From Pseudomonadota bacterium (GTDB lineage: Bacteria > Pseudomonadota > Gammaproteobacteria > Burkholderiales > Burkholderiaceae_C): a DNA stretch of 64,000 nucleotides. A program made the position numbers and the translations under genes. The notes below the pieces were generated by a model. The model ran no database searches. It was given only the letters and a program-made list of their open reading frames with translations, and was not told where the DNA came from. The stretch spans positions 124,001 to 188,000 of the forward strand of contig JAJZUV010000001.1 of assembly GCA_021848345.1 (NCBI GenBank). Direction: 5' to 3'. Every line of letters begins with the position of its first letter. Position 1 is the first letter of the stretch. Shown one piece after another: positions 34,219 to 42,480 of this stretch.

Positions 34219-35900
34219 GCCATATGCTGTCGGACAAACTACGCCGGGCGGCGCTGGTCGCTGCCGCGGCGTGCTGCGCGGCGGCCCTGGCCGCCTGCGG
34301 GGGCGGCGCCGCGGCGGTGGCGCTGGTGGGCGGCGGAGTGGGAACCGGGGGCACGGGCATCGCCTTCGGCACCGTGGTCGGCCTGGGCAGCGTGATCGTC
34401 GACGGGCAGACCTTCAGCAGCGCCACGCCCACGTATTACGCGCCCACCTCGACCAGCGAGTCGGCGCAGACCACCTCCGAGGCGGTGGAACTGGGGGCGC
34501 GCATGGACCTGAGCCTGGGTGCGGACAACCAGCCGGCGACGGCCACCGTGCAGCCCGAACTGCAAGGCGTGGCGCAGCAGGTCGATACCGGCCAGGGCAC
34601 GCTCACCGTCAACGGCATGCGCGTGCTGGTCAACACCGACCCGGCGCGCGGCCCGCAGACCCTGTACTCCGGGCTGACCGGGCTGGCCAGCATCAGCCCC
34701 GGCTCGACCAACGTGGAGGTGCACGGAGCCTACGGGGTCGACGCGAGCGGTCCCTACCTGTGGGCCACGCTGATCGAGCAGGTCCCGGGAAGCAGTTCGG
34801 TCACCCGCCTGGTCGGCACCGTGAGCGCCCTGGGCGCCTCGTCGCTGACCCTGGATTCCAGCGCCACGCCCATTCCGCTGGGCGCCGGCACGAGCGTGGT
34901 TCTGCCGGCGGGCGCCTCGCTCGCGGTGGGCGAGCTGGTGTATGCCTGGAACTCGGGCTCGACCTGGGTGCTGCGCGTCGCCGGCACCGGCGGCTTCAGC
35001 GGCAGCGTGCAGATCTCGGGCGTGGCCTACGGCCTGGGCGCGAACGGGTTCATGGTGGCGGGCATTCCGGTGGACACGACGGCCATGGGCGCGAGTGCGC
35101 CGGCGCTTACGCCCGGCCAGTACGTCGTGGTGAGCGGCCATTCCGACGGAAAGGGCACGCTGGTCGCGCAGAGGGTCGACACCTATTCGGCGGCCGCGCC
35201 GTCGCAGTTCGAGCTCCACGGCACCATCACCGGATTCGTGGACGCGTCGAGCTTCCTGGTGCGGGGCACGCCGGTGGATGCGTCGCAGGGTGCGAGCTTC
35301 AGCGGCGGCACGGCGGCGCAACTGGGCAACGGGGTGTACGTGGACATCACGGGCCTGGTCTCCCCGACGGCGGGCAACGTGATCGTCGCCCGCACGGTCG
35401 CCGTGCACGCGTCGCCCGCCGCGGGTGACACGGTGGACCTGCAGGGCACCATCACCAGCGTCGACCCCGGCCACGCGCAATTCACGATGGACTGGCAATT
35501 GGAGGGCTCGACCACCCCGGTGACGGTGACCATCGCGGGCAATTGCGCCTACAACCACGGAGAGGCGTCGAACCTGGCGCCCGGAAAGACCGTGCAGGTA
35601 GAGGGCACATGGACCGGCGCCGGCGCCGTCGACGCCTACACCGTCAACTTCGGTGCCGACGGAGGTTCCGGCGACCTGCAGGCCTCCGGGCGCGTGTATT
35701 CCTGGAGCCAGGGAAGCGGGGTGACCACCTCGCAGACCGTCGCCACGGCGACGTCCACCTTCCAACTCGGGGGGTACACCCTCACCATCCCGGTGGGCGC
35801 GACCATCCCCGCCGGATTCGGAGACGGCGCGGACGTGGAGCTCAGCTTCACCACTTCCGGGGGCGTCAGCACGGTGCAGAAGCTGTCCATCGACAATTGA
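34215..35900 (+). CDS. DUF5666 repeat lipoprotein
   Basis: The product has 561 residues. A lipoprotein signal (CCAAALAACGGG) is followed by GGTGIAFGTVVGLGSVIVDG, the DUF5666 opening. Several tandem small beta-barrel-like units follow, with recurring VSALGASSLTLDSSATPI, ITGFVDASSFLVRGTPVD and ITSVDPGHAQF. It is predicted to be surface or periplasmic and repetitive. I chose GTG 34215, because GAGGA lies six bases upstream and overlaps the DUF6502 stop; ATG 34224 is the alternative. A methyltransferase gene follows 14 bases later. The function is unknown; the repeats suggest a binding or structural protein. Confidence 0.8.
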   Translation: MSHMLSDKLRRAALVAAAACCAAALAACGGGAAAVALVGGGVGTGGTGIAFGTVVGLGSVIVDGQTFSSATPTYYAPTSTSESAQTTSEAVELGARMDLSLGADNQPATATVQPELQGVAQQVDTGQGTLTVNGMRVLVNTDPARGPQTLYSGLTGLASISPGSTNVEVHGAYGVDASGPYLWATLIEQVPGSSSVTRLVGTVSALGASSLTLDSSATPIPLGAGTSVVLPAGASLAVGELVYAWNSGSTWVLRVAGTGGFSGSVQISGVAYGLGANGFMVAGIPVDTTAMGASAPALTPGQYVVVSGHSDGKGTLVAQRVDTYSAAAPSQFELHGTITGFVDASSFLVRGTPVDASQGASFSGGTAAQLGNGVYVDITGLVSPTAGNVIVARTVAVHASPAAGDTVDLQGTITSVDPGHAQFTMDWQLEGSTTPVTVTIAGNCAYNHGEASNLAPGKTVQVEGTWTGAGAVDAYTVNFGADGGSGDLQASGRVYSWSQGSGVTTSQTVATATSTFQLGGYTLTIPVGATIPAGFGDGADVELSFTTSGGVSTVQKLSIDN

Positions 35901-35914
35901 GAGCACCGATCACC

Positions 35915-36859
35915 ATGGGCGAAGCGGCCGACACCACCCGCGCGGATCCCTGGGCCCAGTGGCTGCTGCGCGGGCGCGGCGGCGGCAGCGCCGAGCACGA
36001 GGCTCGCATCGAGGCGCGCGTGGGGCGGTTCGTGGACCGCGTGCTGGACGCGCTGGAGCCGGAGCCTCCGCGATGCTTGCTGGACTTCGGCTGCGGCAGC
36101 GGCGCGCTGGGTCTGCGCGCGCTGCAGCGCTGGCCGGATATTCGGGTGGTGTTCGCCGACACGTCGCCCAGGCTGATGCGCGTGGCCGGCGAGCGGGCGA
36201 CGGCCATGGGGGCCGCGGCGCGCTTCCGTCTGCTCGGGCTCGCCGTCGAGCCGGCCGTCGCGCCCGGCCTGCAGGAACTGGCCGATGCCTCGGTGGACGC
36301 GGTGGCCACGCGTTCGGCGCTGGCCTACGTGACCGACAAGCCGGCCATGCTGGCGGAGTTCCGCAGGGTGCTGCGCCCGGGGGGAGTGCTGTCGCTGGGC
36401 GAGCCGGTGTTCCGCGACGACGCGCTCGCCGCCTGCGCGCAGCGCCGCGCGCTCGAACAGGTGGAGCCGCCCGCGCAGATCCAGGCACGGCAGCCGCAGT
36501 TGCTGAGCCTGCTGCAGCGCTGGCGCTCGCAGCAGTTCCCCGACACCGAGGCCGAGCTGGCGCGCACTCCCCACTGCAACTACTCCGAGCGCGAGCTGTT
36601 CGCCTGGACCCTGCAGGCCGGTTTCGCGCAGGTGCACGTGGAGTTGCACATCGACGCCGGTCCCAGCCTGGCACCCGACTGGGACAGTTTCACCCGCCAC
36701 ACGCCGCATCCCTTCGCGCGCTCGCTGCGCGAGGTGCTCGACCACGACTTCCGGCCCGAGGAGCGCGCGCTGCTGGAAGGCGTGCTGCGCGAGAACTGGG
36801 ATCGGGGCGCGATGGTCTCGGTGGAACGCATGGCCTACGTGCGCGCGCTGCGCCCCTGA
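35915..36859 (+). CDS. Class I SAM-dependent methyltransferase
   Basis: The product has 314 residues. Motif I is LLDFGCGSGALGLRAL (about 54-69), the acidic loop is VVFADTSPRLM, and the post-motif region VTDKPAMLAEFRRVLRPGGVLSLGEP is characteristic of UbiE/type-11 methyltransferases. It is cytoplasmic. The C-terminal 150 residues are helical and have no family I recognise; they probably bind the substrate. The gene follows DUF5666 by 14 bases, so it is the third cistron of the DUF6502 unit. Its substrate may be a small molecule or part of that system; the sequence does not tell. Confidence 0.85.
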   Translation: MGEAADTTRADPWAQWLLRGRGGGSAEHEARIEARVGRFVDRVLDALEPEPPRCLLDFGCGSGALGLRALQRWPDIRVVFADTSPRLMRVAGERATAMGAAARFRLLGLAVEPAVAPGLQELADASVDAVATRSALAYVTDKPAMLAEFRRVLRPGGVLSLGEPVFRDDALAACAQRRALEQVEPPAQIQARQPQLLSLLQRWRSQQFPDTEAELARTPHCNYSERELFAWTLQAGFAQVHVELHIDAGPSLAPDWDSFTRHTPHPFARSLREVLDHDFRPEERALLEGVLRENWDRGAMVSVERMAYVRALRP

Positions 36860-36900
36860 GCGCCCGGCGGGCGTTCAGGCGGCCTGCCACGTCATCGGCG

Positions 36901-38310
36901 TCACGACGCACGGCGCGACGCGCCCACCCAGCTTCCGTGAAACCCGGCGGGCACGCGGTGGGACAGATGCACGGTGGCCAGCGGGCCCCGATCGAGCGCG
37001 GTGGCCTCGAACACCAGCAGCTCGCTGGTGTGGGTCGGCGGCCGGTGCACCAGGGCCAGCAGCCAGCCGTCACCCTCCGGCGCGTCGGGCGCGCGGGCGA
37101 CGAACACGGGCTCCGAGAAGCGCTCGCCGGGCACGCCCCAGAAGGTGTGCTGGCGCCGCTCGCGCAGGTCGACGTGGACGAGGCCCGCACAGGCCTCGCG
37201 CCGGGCACCGAGGCGATCGGCGCAGGCCCAGCCGTGGCGATAGGGCAGGCCGGCACGGCGTTCGTCGATGCGCGGAAACTCGCCGTGGACTTCGCCCAGC
37301 GGCGTCTGCTCGAAGTCGCGGGTGTCGCCCTCCAGGTCGAAGCTCCAGCGCACCAGGCGCGCGCTGGCCGGCGCGGGCAGGCTGCCGTCGGGCCGCGGGA
37401 ACAGCGGCGCCTCGTCGTAGCGCATGACGTCGGCATGCAGGCGCCGGCCGGCCTCGTCCTCCCAGGCGTTGAGCACGTGGAACACGTAGCACGGCGGCCC
37501 CTCGAACCAGCGCACGTCGCGGCCGTCGCCCTTGCGCGCGAGCAGCGCGACGTGGCTGCCCAGCTCGGGCCGCCAGGCATAGGCGGGGCCTCCGGAGCGG
37601 GCGCGATCCAGGTCGCCCTGCAGCGGCAGCACCGGCACCAGCACGTGGCTCCGGGTCACCACGAAGTCGTGCGCCATGCTGCAGTACGGGGCCTCGAATC
37701 GGGTCCGATGCAGCAGGCGGCCCTGCGCGTCGAGTTCCCCGTACACGATGGCGCGCGACAGCGGGCCGTCCGCCGCGTAGCCGAAGAACACCAACTCGCC
37801 GCTTTCGGGGTCGAGCTTGGGATGGGCGGTGAAGGGCCCCTGCAGCGCGCCGCCGGCGTTCCAGGGGCCGACGGATTCCAGGGCGCGCGCATCCAGCTCG
37901 AAGGGCAGGTGCGCCTCCTCCAGCGCCAGCAGGCGTCCGGCGTGCGCCAGCACGTGGGTGTTGGCCTTGCCCTGGCCGGCGGTGCCACCGGCCTGCTGCG
38001 CGGGCCGGCCGAAGCCGGGGGCGTCCGACAGGCGCTGCCCGGCCTGGCGTTCCGCGCGCCAGCGCTCGGTGCGCACCCAGCGGTTGCGATAGGACACGCC
38101 GTCGTCGTCGAAGCGGAAGGCGTGCACCATGCCGTCGCCCAGGAACCAGTGCTCCCGCGGATCGGGGAACTGCGGGTTGGGGCCGTTGCGGTACAGGGTG
38201 CCTCGCAGTTGCTGCGGCAGGCGCCCCGTCACGCGCAGGCCGCGGGCGTCGTATTCGGTGTCGATCGGCGCCAGCGCGAGATCGGGTGCGGATTGCGCTT
38301 CGGTGGGCAT
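36901..38310 (-). CDS. Carotenoid oxygenase family protein
   Basis: The product has 469 residues of the RPE65/carotenoid cleavage dioxygenase family. These are seven-bladed propellers that hold Fe(II) with four histidines; the four candidate ligands are in TAHPKLD, MAHDFVV, VFHVLNAWE and GFHGSWV. The opening RGTLYRNGPNPQF is diagnostic. Substrates are carotenoids or, in bacterial relatives, stilbenes and lignin-derived isoeugenol-like compounds. No carotenoid biosynthesis gene is near, so an aromatic substrate is plausible. It is divergent from a TetR regulator with a 19-base direct repeat between them. ATG 38310 is preferred; an upstream in-frame ATG at 38376 lies within the repeat-bearing promoter. 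Confidence 0.9.
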   Translation of the reverse strand: MPTEAQSAPDLALAPIDTEYDARGLRVTGRLPQQLRGTLYRNGPNPQFPDPREHWFLGDGMVHAFRFDDDGVSYRNRWVRTERWRAERQAGQRLSDAPGFGRPAQQAGGTAGQGKANTHVLAHAGRLLALEEAHLPFELDARALESVGPWNAGGALQGPFTAHPKLDPESGELVFFGYAADGPLSRAIVYGELDAQGRLLHRTRFEAPYCSMAHDFVVTRSHVLVPVLPLQGDLDRARSGGPAYAWRPELGSHVALLARKGDGRDVRWFEGPPCYVFHVLNAWEDEAGRRLHADVMRYDEAPLFPRPDGSLPAPASARLVRWSFDLEGDTRDFEQTPLGEVHGEFPRIDERRAGLPYRHGWACADRLGARREACAGLVHVDLRERRQHTFWGVPGERFSEPVFVARAPDAPEGDGWLLALVHRPPTHTSELLVFEATALDRGPLATVHLSHRVPAGFHGSWVGASRRAS

Positions 38311-38323
38311 GTTCGCGCCTTCG

Positions 38324-38398
38324 ATATTGACAGTGGAAACATCTGCATCCTGCCATGGGTTCCGCGAGGCGGTCAAGCAATATTTACAATGGAAACAT
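38324..38398. promoter_or_regulatory. Two 19-base repeats in the carotenoid oxygenase / TetR divergent promoter
   Basis: ATATTGACAGTGGAAACAT (38324-38342) and ATATTTACAATGGAAACAT (38380-38398) agree at 17 of 19 positions and start 56 bases apart. The second overlaps the TetR start codon at 38397. The first contains TTGACA. They are the best candidates for TetR operators; DNA looping or cooperative binding is possible. Confidence 0.6.
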
Positions 38399-39056
38399 GA
38401 AGGCTTCGAACTCCCCCCGCGACGCCGCCGCGGCGGCGCGCCGCTATCACCACGGCGACCTGCACGCGACCCTGCTGCGCCTGGCGCTGGACATGCTGGA
38501 GCAGCATGGCGTGGAGGGGCTCACGCTGCGCGCGCTGGCGCGCGAGGCGGGCATTTCCCATGCCGCGCCCAAGAACCACTTCGACGATCTCACCGGCCTG
38601 CTCAGCGAAGTGGCCGCGGTGGGGTATGCGCGCCTGGCCGATGCGCTGGAGGAAGCCGCCGCGGGCGCGCCGGACGACCCGCGCCGGCGCATGGTGGCGC
38701 TGGGCCATGCCTATGTCGCGCGCGCCCACGCGCAGCCCGGGCTGTTCCGGCTGATGTTCCGCGACGCCTGCCTGGACTTCCAGCGCCCGGCATTGCGCGA
38801 CGCCAGCGCGCGCTCCCGCTCGGTGATGCTCGATGCGCTGAGCCATGGGCCGCGCGGCGAAGCGCCGGGTGCGGGGTCGAAGGCGGGGGCGAAGGCGGGA
38901 GCGGATGCGGGCCTGGAAGTGGCGCTGGTGGCGGCCTGGTCGCTGGTGCACGGATACGCCGTGCTGCTCACCGACGGTCGGCTCGACCGCGCGCTGGAGC
39001 ACACCGGCATGGCCTGGGAGGCCATGCTGGACGGCGTGTTCGCCAGCCTGCGCTGA
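38397..39056 (+). CDS. TetR/AcrR family regulator
   Basis: The product has 219 residues. The HTH is typical: HGDLHATLLRLALDMLEQHG, LTLRALAREAGISHAAPKNHFDD. The C-terminal ligand domain shows the WHG-type layout (VALGHAYVARAHAQPGLFRLMF). It is probably a repressor of the divergent carotenoid oxygenase gene. A copy of the 19-base repeat overlaps its own start, so it is probably also autoregulated. An Ala/Gly-rich insert (GAGSKAGAKAGADAG) near residue 165 looks like a linker. No ribosome site stands out, because the repeat occupies that place. Confidence 0.9.
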   Translation: MKASNSPRDAAAAARRYHHGDLHATLLRLALDMLEQHGVEGLTLRALAREAGISHAAPKNHFDDLTGLLSEVAAVGYARLADALEEAAAGAPDDPRRRMVALGHAYVARAHAQPGLFRLMFRDACLDFQRPALRDASARSRSVMLDALSHGPRGEAPGAGSKAGAKAGADAGLEVALVAAWSLVHGYAVLLTDGRLDRALEHTGMAWEAMLDGVFASLR

Positions 39057-39102
39057 GCCGCGTGTCGGCGCGGGACGATGCGGCCTCCGCGCGGCCGGGC
39101 TG

Positions 39103-39741
39103 TCAGCCTGGGCCGGACGCGCCGGAGGGTGCCGCGCGCTTCTTCAGGCGCAGGCGGTACCACAGGGTCCACGCTGCGAGCGCTCCGTAGACCGCGTATC
39201 CGAGCATCGGCGACACGACCAGCACGCGCTCGATGGGCAGGCGCATCACCAGCCACGCCCGCAGCGCGAACTCGGCGCACAGCCCCAGGCCCCAGACCAG
39301 GGTGATGAGCCGGACCGAGCGCGCCAGCCCCGGCCTGGCCCGCCACGCCGCCTCGAAGCTCTCGGCGCCGTCGGCCGACTCGCGCGCCAGGGTTGCCCGC
39401 GCCAGGTAGAACACCAGCGGACGCCCCAGCGCCAGCGAGATCAGGAAGGCCAGGCCGATGGCACCGGTCACCAGGGATTCGCGCAGCAGCAGCAGGCGCG
39501 GCTCGCCGCCGACCAGCGAGGCCGCGGCCGACAGCACGATGCCCAGCAGCACCAGCAGGCTCAGGGCATCCAGCCGGCGCGCACGCGCCAGCCCGGCCAG
39601 TGCCCAGAGCGCCGGCGGAATGCCCGAGGCGACCAGCGCGCCGAACTCGCCCAGCCAGGGCAGGCACAGCCGGTACACGAGCCAGGGACCGAGCAGGTTG
39701 ACCCCGAGTTCGAGCAGCAGGCCGCGGGACGGTCGGCTCAT
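39103..39741 (-). CDS. VC0807 family membrane protein
   Basis: The product has 212 residues and about six membrane helices, with LLLELGVNLLGPWLVYRL at the start and SIGL-like LVTGAIGLAFLISLALGRPLVFYLAR in the middle, features of the VC0807 family. The function is unknown. Its ATG overlaps the stop of the class C beta-lactamase gene (ATGA), so it is translated from the same message. Whether it has any part in beta-lactam response cannot be judged. Confidence 0.75.
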   Translation of the reverse strand: MSRPSRGLLLELGVNLLGPWLVYRLCLPWLGEFGALVASGIPPALWALAGLARARRLDALSLLVLLGIVLSAAASLVGGEPRLLLLRESLVTGAIGLAFLISLALGRPLVFYLARATLARESADGAESFEAAWRARPGLARSVRLITLVWGLGLCAEFALRAWLVMRLPIERVLVVSPMLGYAVYGALAAWTLWYRLRLKKRAAPSGASGPG

Positions 39742-40913
39742 CGCGGCACTTCCACGGCCTTCAGGTCCCCGACGATGGCGTAGGCGGCGCGCACCTGGGC
39801 GCCGATCGGGATGTTGCGGTTGGCCAGCAGCACGATGCCCACGCCCAGCCGGGGCACCATCGCCACATAGGCGGAAAAGCCGTTGGTCGCGCCGGTCTTG
39901 TCGATCCAGGCGTCGGGCGTGGGCCGCGCCGGTGGATCGATGCGCGCGGCCGGCACCGCATCCAGGATCATGCGCATCGAATTCGCCTCCAGCAGCGTAG
40001 GCAGCGTGGCGGGGTAGGGCACCTGCTCCCACACCAGGTCCTGGGTCAGCACGCCGGCCCGGACATGGCCCGTGCGGGTCAGTTCCAGGGCCTCGCGCAG
40101 ATCGGGTGCGAGGTCCCGCCCGTCCAGGTTCAGGCGCAGCAGATGCAGCAGATCGCCGGCCGTGGTGCGCAGACCGTAGGCTTCGTCGGCGAGCTCGCCG
40201 CGTTGCATGCGTATCGGCTTGCCGTCCTGCGTGGTGCCCAGCGCGTAGTGGGGGCGCTCGCCGGCGGGCACGCGCAGCCAGCTGTGGCGCATGCCCAGCG
40301 CGGGCAGCAAGCGCCCCTGCATGGCCTGGGCGAAGGGCAGGCCCAGGCTTTGCGCGGCGGCCGCGCCGAGCATGCCGGTGGCGATGTTGCTGTAGGTGCG
40401 GCAGCTTCCCGGCGCGCACGCCGGCTTCCAGGCACGCAGGTAGGCCAGCAACTGCGCGCGGTCGCGCACGCCGTCGGGCACCTGCAGGGGCAGGCCGCCG
40501 GGCGTGTAGGTGCCCAGTTCCAGCACGGTGACCTGGCCGAAGGCGCTGCCGCGCAGTCGCGGCACGTAGCGCTGCACCGGCGCGTCCAGGTTCAGGCGGT
40601 GCCGCGCCACGGCCCAGGCGGCCAGGGTGGCGGTCAGGATCTTGGTCACCGAGCCCACCTCGAACAAGGTGGCGTCGTCGACCGGCGCGCCGCTGGCCGT
40701 GGAGGCCACGCCGTAGTTCAGCACGTAGGAGCGTCCCGCTGCGAGCACCCCGACCGCCATGCCGGGGATGTGGCGCTGGCGCATCAGCGGGACGACGACC
40801 CGATCGACCGCCGCGGTGACCCGGACGGACGAAGGCGCGGCCGCCTGCGCCACGCTCGCCCCCAGCCCCGCGCAGGCGATGAGCGTGGCGAAGGACGCGA
40901 GGCGCGTACGCAT
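39738..40913 (-). CDS. Class C beta-lactamase family serine hydrolase
   Basis: The product has 391 residues. A signal peptide (MRTRLASFATLIACAGLGAS, ending near VAQA) sends it to the periplasm. All class C motifs are present: SVTK with the nucleophile Ser88 and Lys91, YSN (174-176), and KTG (339-341) followed by ATNGFSAYVAMVPRLGVGIV, very like AmpC enzymes. The length fits AmpC. It should hydrolyse beta-lactams, cephalosporins best; related peptidase activity is the alternative. No ampR gene is adjacent, so it is not arranged as an inducible ampR-ampC pair. It lies 144 bases downstream of argD and overlaps the VC0807 gene. Confidence 0.88.
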   Translation of the reverse strand: MRTRLASFATLIACAGLGASVAQAAAPSSVRVTAAVDRVVVPLMRQRHIPGMAVGVLAAGRSYVLNYGVASTASGAPVDDATLFEVGSVTKILTATLAAWAVARHRLNLDAPVQRYVPRLRGSAFGQVTVLELGTYTPGGLPLQVPDGVRDRAQLLAYLRAWKPACAPGSCRTYSNIATGMLGAAAAQSLGLPFAQAMQGRLLPALGMRHSWLRVPAGERPHYALGTTQDGKPIRMQRGELADEAYGLRTTAGDLLHLLRLNLDGRDLAPDLREALELTRTGHVRAGVLTQDLVWEQVPYPATLPTLLEANSMRMILDAVPAARIDPPARPTPDAWIDKTGATNGFSAYVAMVPRLGVGIVLLANRNIPIGAQVRAAYAIVGDLKAVEVPR

Positions 40914-41057
40914 GCCCCGGCCCTTCGCGTCGCGAGGCGTGGGTCCGGGGGCCGGTCGAAGCCAGGGGAGAGTTGGAAGCGGCGGCATGGCGAGCATGGA
41001 AGCGAGGCGACGCCCCGAAGTATGCCTGCGCATGCTCGCGCGTCGCCGCGTGCCGCC

Positions 41058-42251
41058 TCAGTGGGCTTCGCCCGGGGCCAGCGCCCGCTCCAGCAGGCGC
41101 AGGCCCTGGTCGATCTCCTCGGGCGTGCTGTCCAGGCGCGGCATGAAGCGCAGGCAATGCGGGCGTGCCGCATTGATCAGCAGCCCCTGTTCGCGGCAGC
41201 GCTCCACCACGGCGCCGGCGCCGTCGTGGCCCAGTTCCAGCGCCCACAGCAGCCCGTGGCCGCGCACCTCGCCGAGGCCGTGGCGTGCCGACAGCTCGCG
41301 CAAGCCCTCGCCCAGCCTCGCCCCTTGCGTGCGCACCCCGGCGAGGAATTCCGGCTGGCGCAGCCGGTCCAGCACGGCCAGCGCGACCGCGCACATCAGC
41401 GGATTGCCGGCATAGGTGCCCCCCTGGTCGCCATGCTCGAACACGCTGCAGTGCGCCCTGGCCAGCAGCGCCGAGATCGGCACGCCTCCTCCCAGGCCCT
41501 TGCCCAGGGTCAGCACATCGGGCTCGACGCCGAAATGCTGGAAGCCGAACAACTCGCCCAGGCGCGCGCATCCGGTCTGCACCTCGTCGAACATCAGCAA
41601 CAGGCCGCGCTCGTCGCACAGCCGGCGCAGCGCGCGCAGGAATTCGGGGGTGGCCGGGCGCACGCCGGCCTCGCCCTGCACGGGCTCGAGCAGAATGGCC
41701 ACGCTGCGCGGGCTCAGCGCGGCCAGCACCGAGTCCAGGTCGTTCAGCCGCGCCTTCGCGAAGCCGGGCACGTTGGGCGGGAACAGCGCATCCCAGCCGG
41801 CCTTTCCGCTGGCGGCCATGGTGGCCAGGTTGCGCCCGTGGAAGGCGTCGGCGAAGGTGACGATCTCGTAGGCCCCGCCGCGCGCCACGCGGCCCCATTT
41901 GCGCGCCAGCTTGATCGCGCCCTCGTTGGCTTCGGCGCCGGTGCTGCCGAAGAACACCTGGTCGAAGCCGCTGAGCTCGCACAGGGAGGCCGCCAGGCGC
42001 AGCGACGGCAGGTTGTACAGCGCGGGACTGGGCGTGAGCAGTTGGGTCGACTGTTCCTGCAGCGCGCGGCTGATGAGTTCGGGGCTGTGGCCCAGGGAGT
42101 TGACGGCCCAGCCCTGCAGCCAGTCCAGGTAGCGGCGTCCGGCCTCGTCCCACAGCCAGGCGCCCTGGCCGCGCACGAAAATGCTGGCGGGTCGCGCGGT
42201 GACCTGCATGAGATGCCGGAACTGCGGGTCGGGAACGGTGGTGGTCTGCAT
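41058..42251 (-). CDS. argD: Acetylornithine aminotransferase (class III PLP enzyme)
   Basis: The product has 397 residues. The opening GQGAWLWDEAGRRYLDWLQGWAVNSLGHS, the phosphate-binding GSTGAEANEGAIKLARK, the Asp of FDEVQTG and the PLP lysine Lys251 in TLGKGLGGG match the ArgD proteins of Burkholderiales. It converts N-acetylglutamate semialdehyde to N-acetylornithine in arginine synthesis, and may also act in lysine synthesis. ATG 42251 was chosen over 42323, because that longer frame runs through the terminator hairpin. A strong intrinsic terminator ends only about 28 bases before the start, so expression needs read-through or a very short promoter. Confidence 0.9.
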   Translation of the reverse strand: MQTTTVPDPQFRHLMQVTARPASIFVRGQGAWLWDEAGRRYLDWLQGWAVNSLGHSPELISRALQEQSTQLLTPSPALYNLPSLRLAASLCELSGFDQVFFGSTGAEANEGAIKLARKWGRVARGGAYEIVTFADAFHGRNLATMAASGKAGWDALFPPNVPGFAKARLNDLDSVLAALSPRSVAILLEPVQGEAGVRPATPEFLRALRRLCDERGLLLMFDEVQTGCARLGELFGFQHFGVEPDVLTLGKGLGGGVPISALLARAHCSVFEHGDQGGTYAGNPLMCAVALAVLDRLRQPEFLAGVRTQGARLGEGLRELSARHGLGEVRGHGLLWALELGHDGAGAVVERCREQGLLINAARPHCLRFMPRLDSTPEEIDQGLRLLERALAPGEAH

Positions 42252-42278
42252 GGCCGGGGTCCTGTAAGGGCAGAGCGC

Positions 42279-42314
42279 AAAAACAAAAAGGCCACGGGGG
42301 TCAGCCGTGGCCTT
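42279..42314 (-). terminator. Intrinsic terminator / attenuator in front of argD
   Basis: Read on the minus strand, AAGGCCACGG and CCGTGGCCTT form a perfect 10-base stem around a seven-base loop, directly followed by TTTTTGTTTTT. This is the clearest Rho-independent terminator in the window. It stops about 28 bases before the argD ATG, which suits an attenuator; it may also end the transcript of the upstream hydrolase gene. Confidence 0.75.
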
Positions 42315-42341
42315 GCGGAACAACGCGATTCGAAGGGGACT

Positions 42342-42440
42342 TCAGGTCTTCATCGTTTCGGTCTCACGCGCAGCACACGGCGACGAGCGACGGGCTCGTG
42401 CAGCTCGGGCGGCGGACGTGGGACGCGGGGTGCGTTGCAT
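42342..42440 (-). CDS. Possible Arg-rich leader peptide upstream of argD
   Basis: A 32-codon reading frame begins at ATG 42440, with GGAG three bases upstream, and ends 27 bases before the terminator stem. Seven codons are Arg (positions 3, 6, 12, 15, 17, 18 and 25). GCCGTG in codons 20-22 could pair with CACGGC in the 5' arm of the terminator. The pattern resembles amino-acid attenuators, but Arg codons are common in such GC-rich DNA, so this is tentative. Confidence 0.3.
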   Translation of the reverse strand: MQRTPRPTSAARAARARRSSPCAARETETMKT

Positions 42441-42480
42441 GGGCTCCGATGCTACAACGGAATGCCTCGGGCCGTGGAAC

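Noticed and set aside
39738-40913. Class C beta-lactamase as a horizontally acquired resistance gene
   Set aside because: Composition and codon use match the neighbours and no mobile-element sequence is near, so it looks chromosomal.
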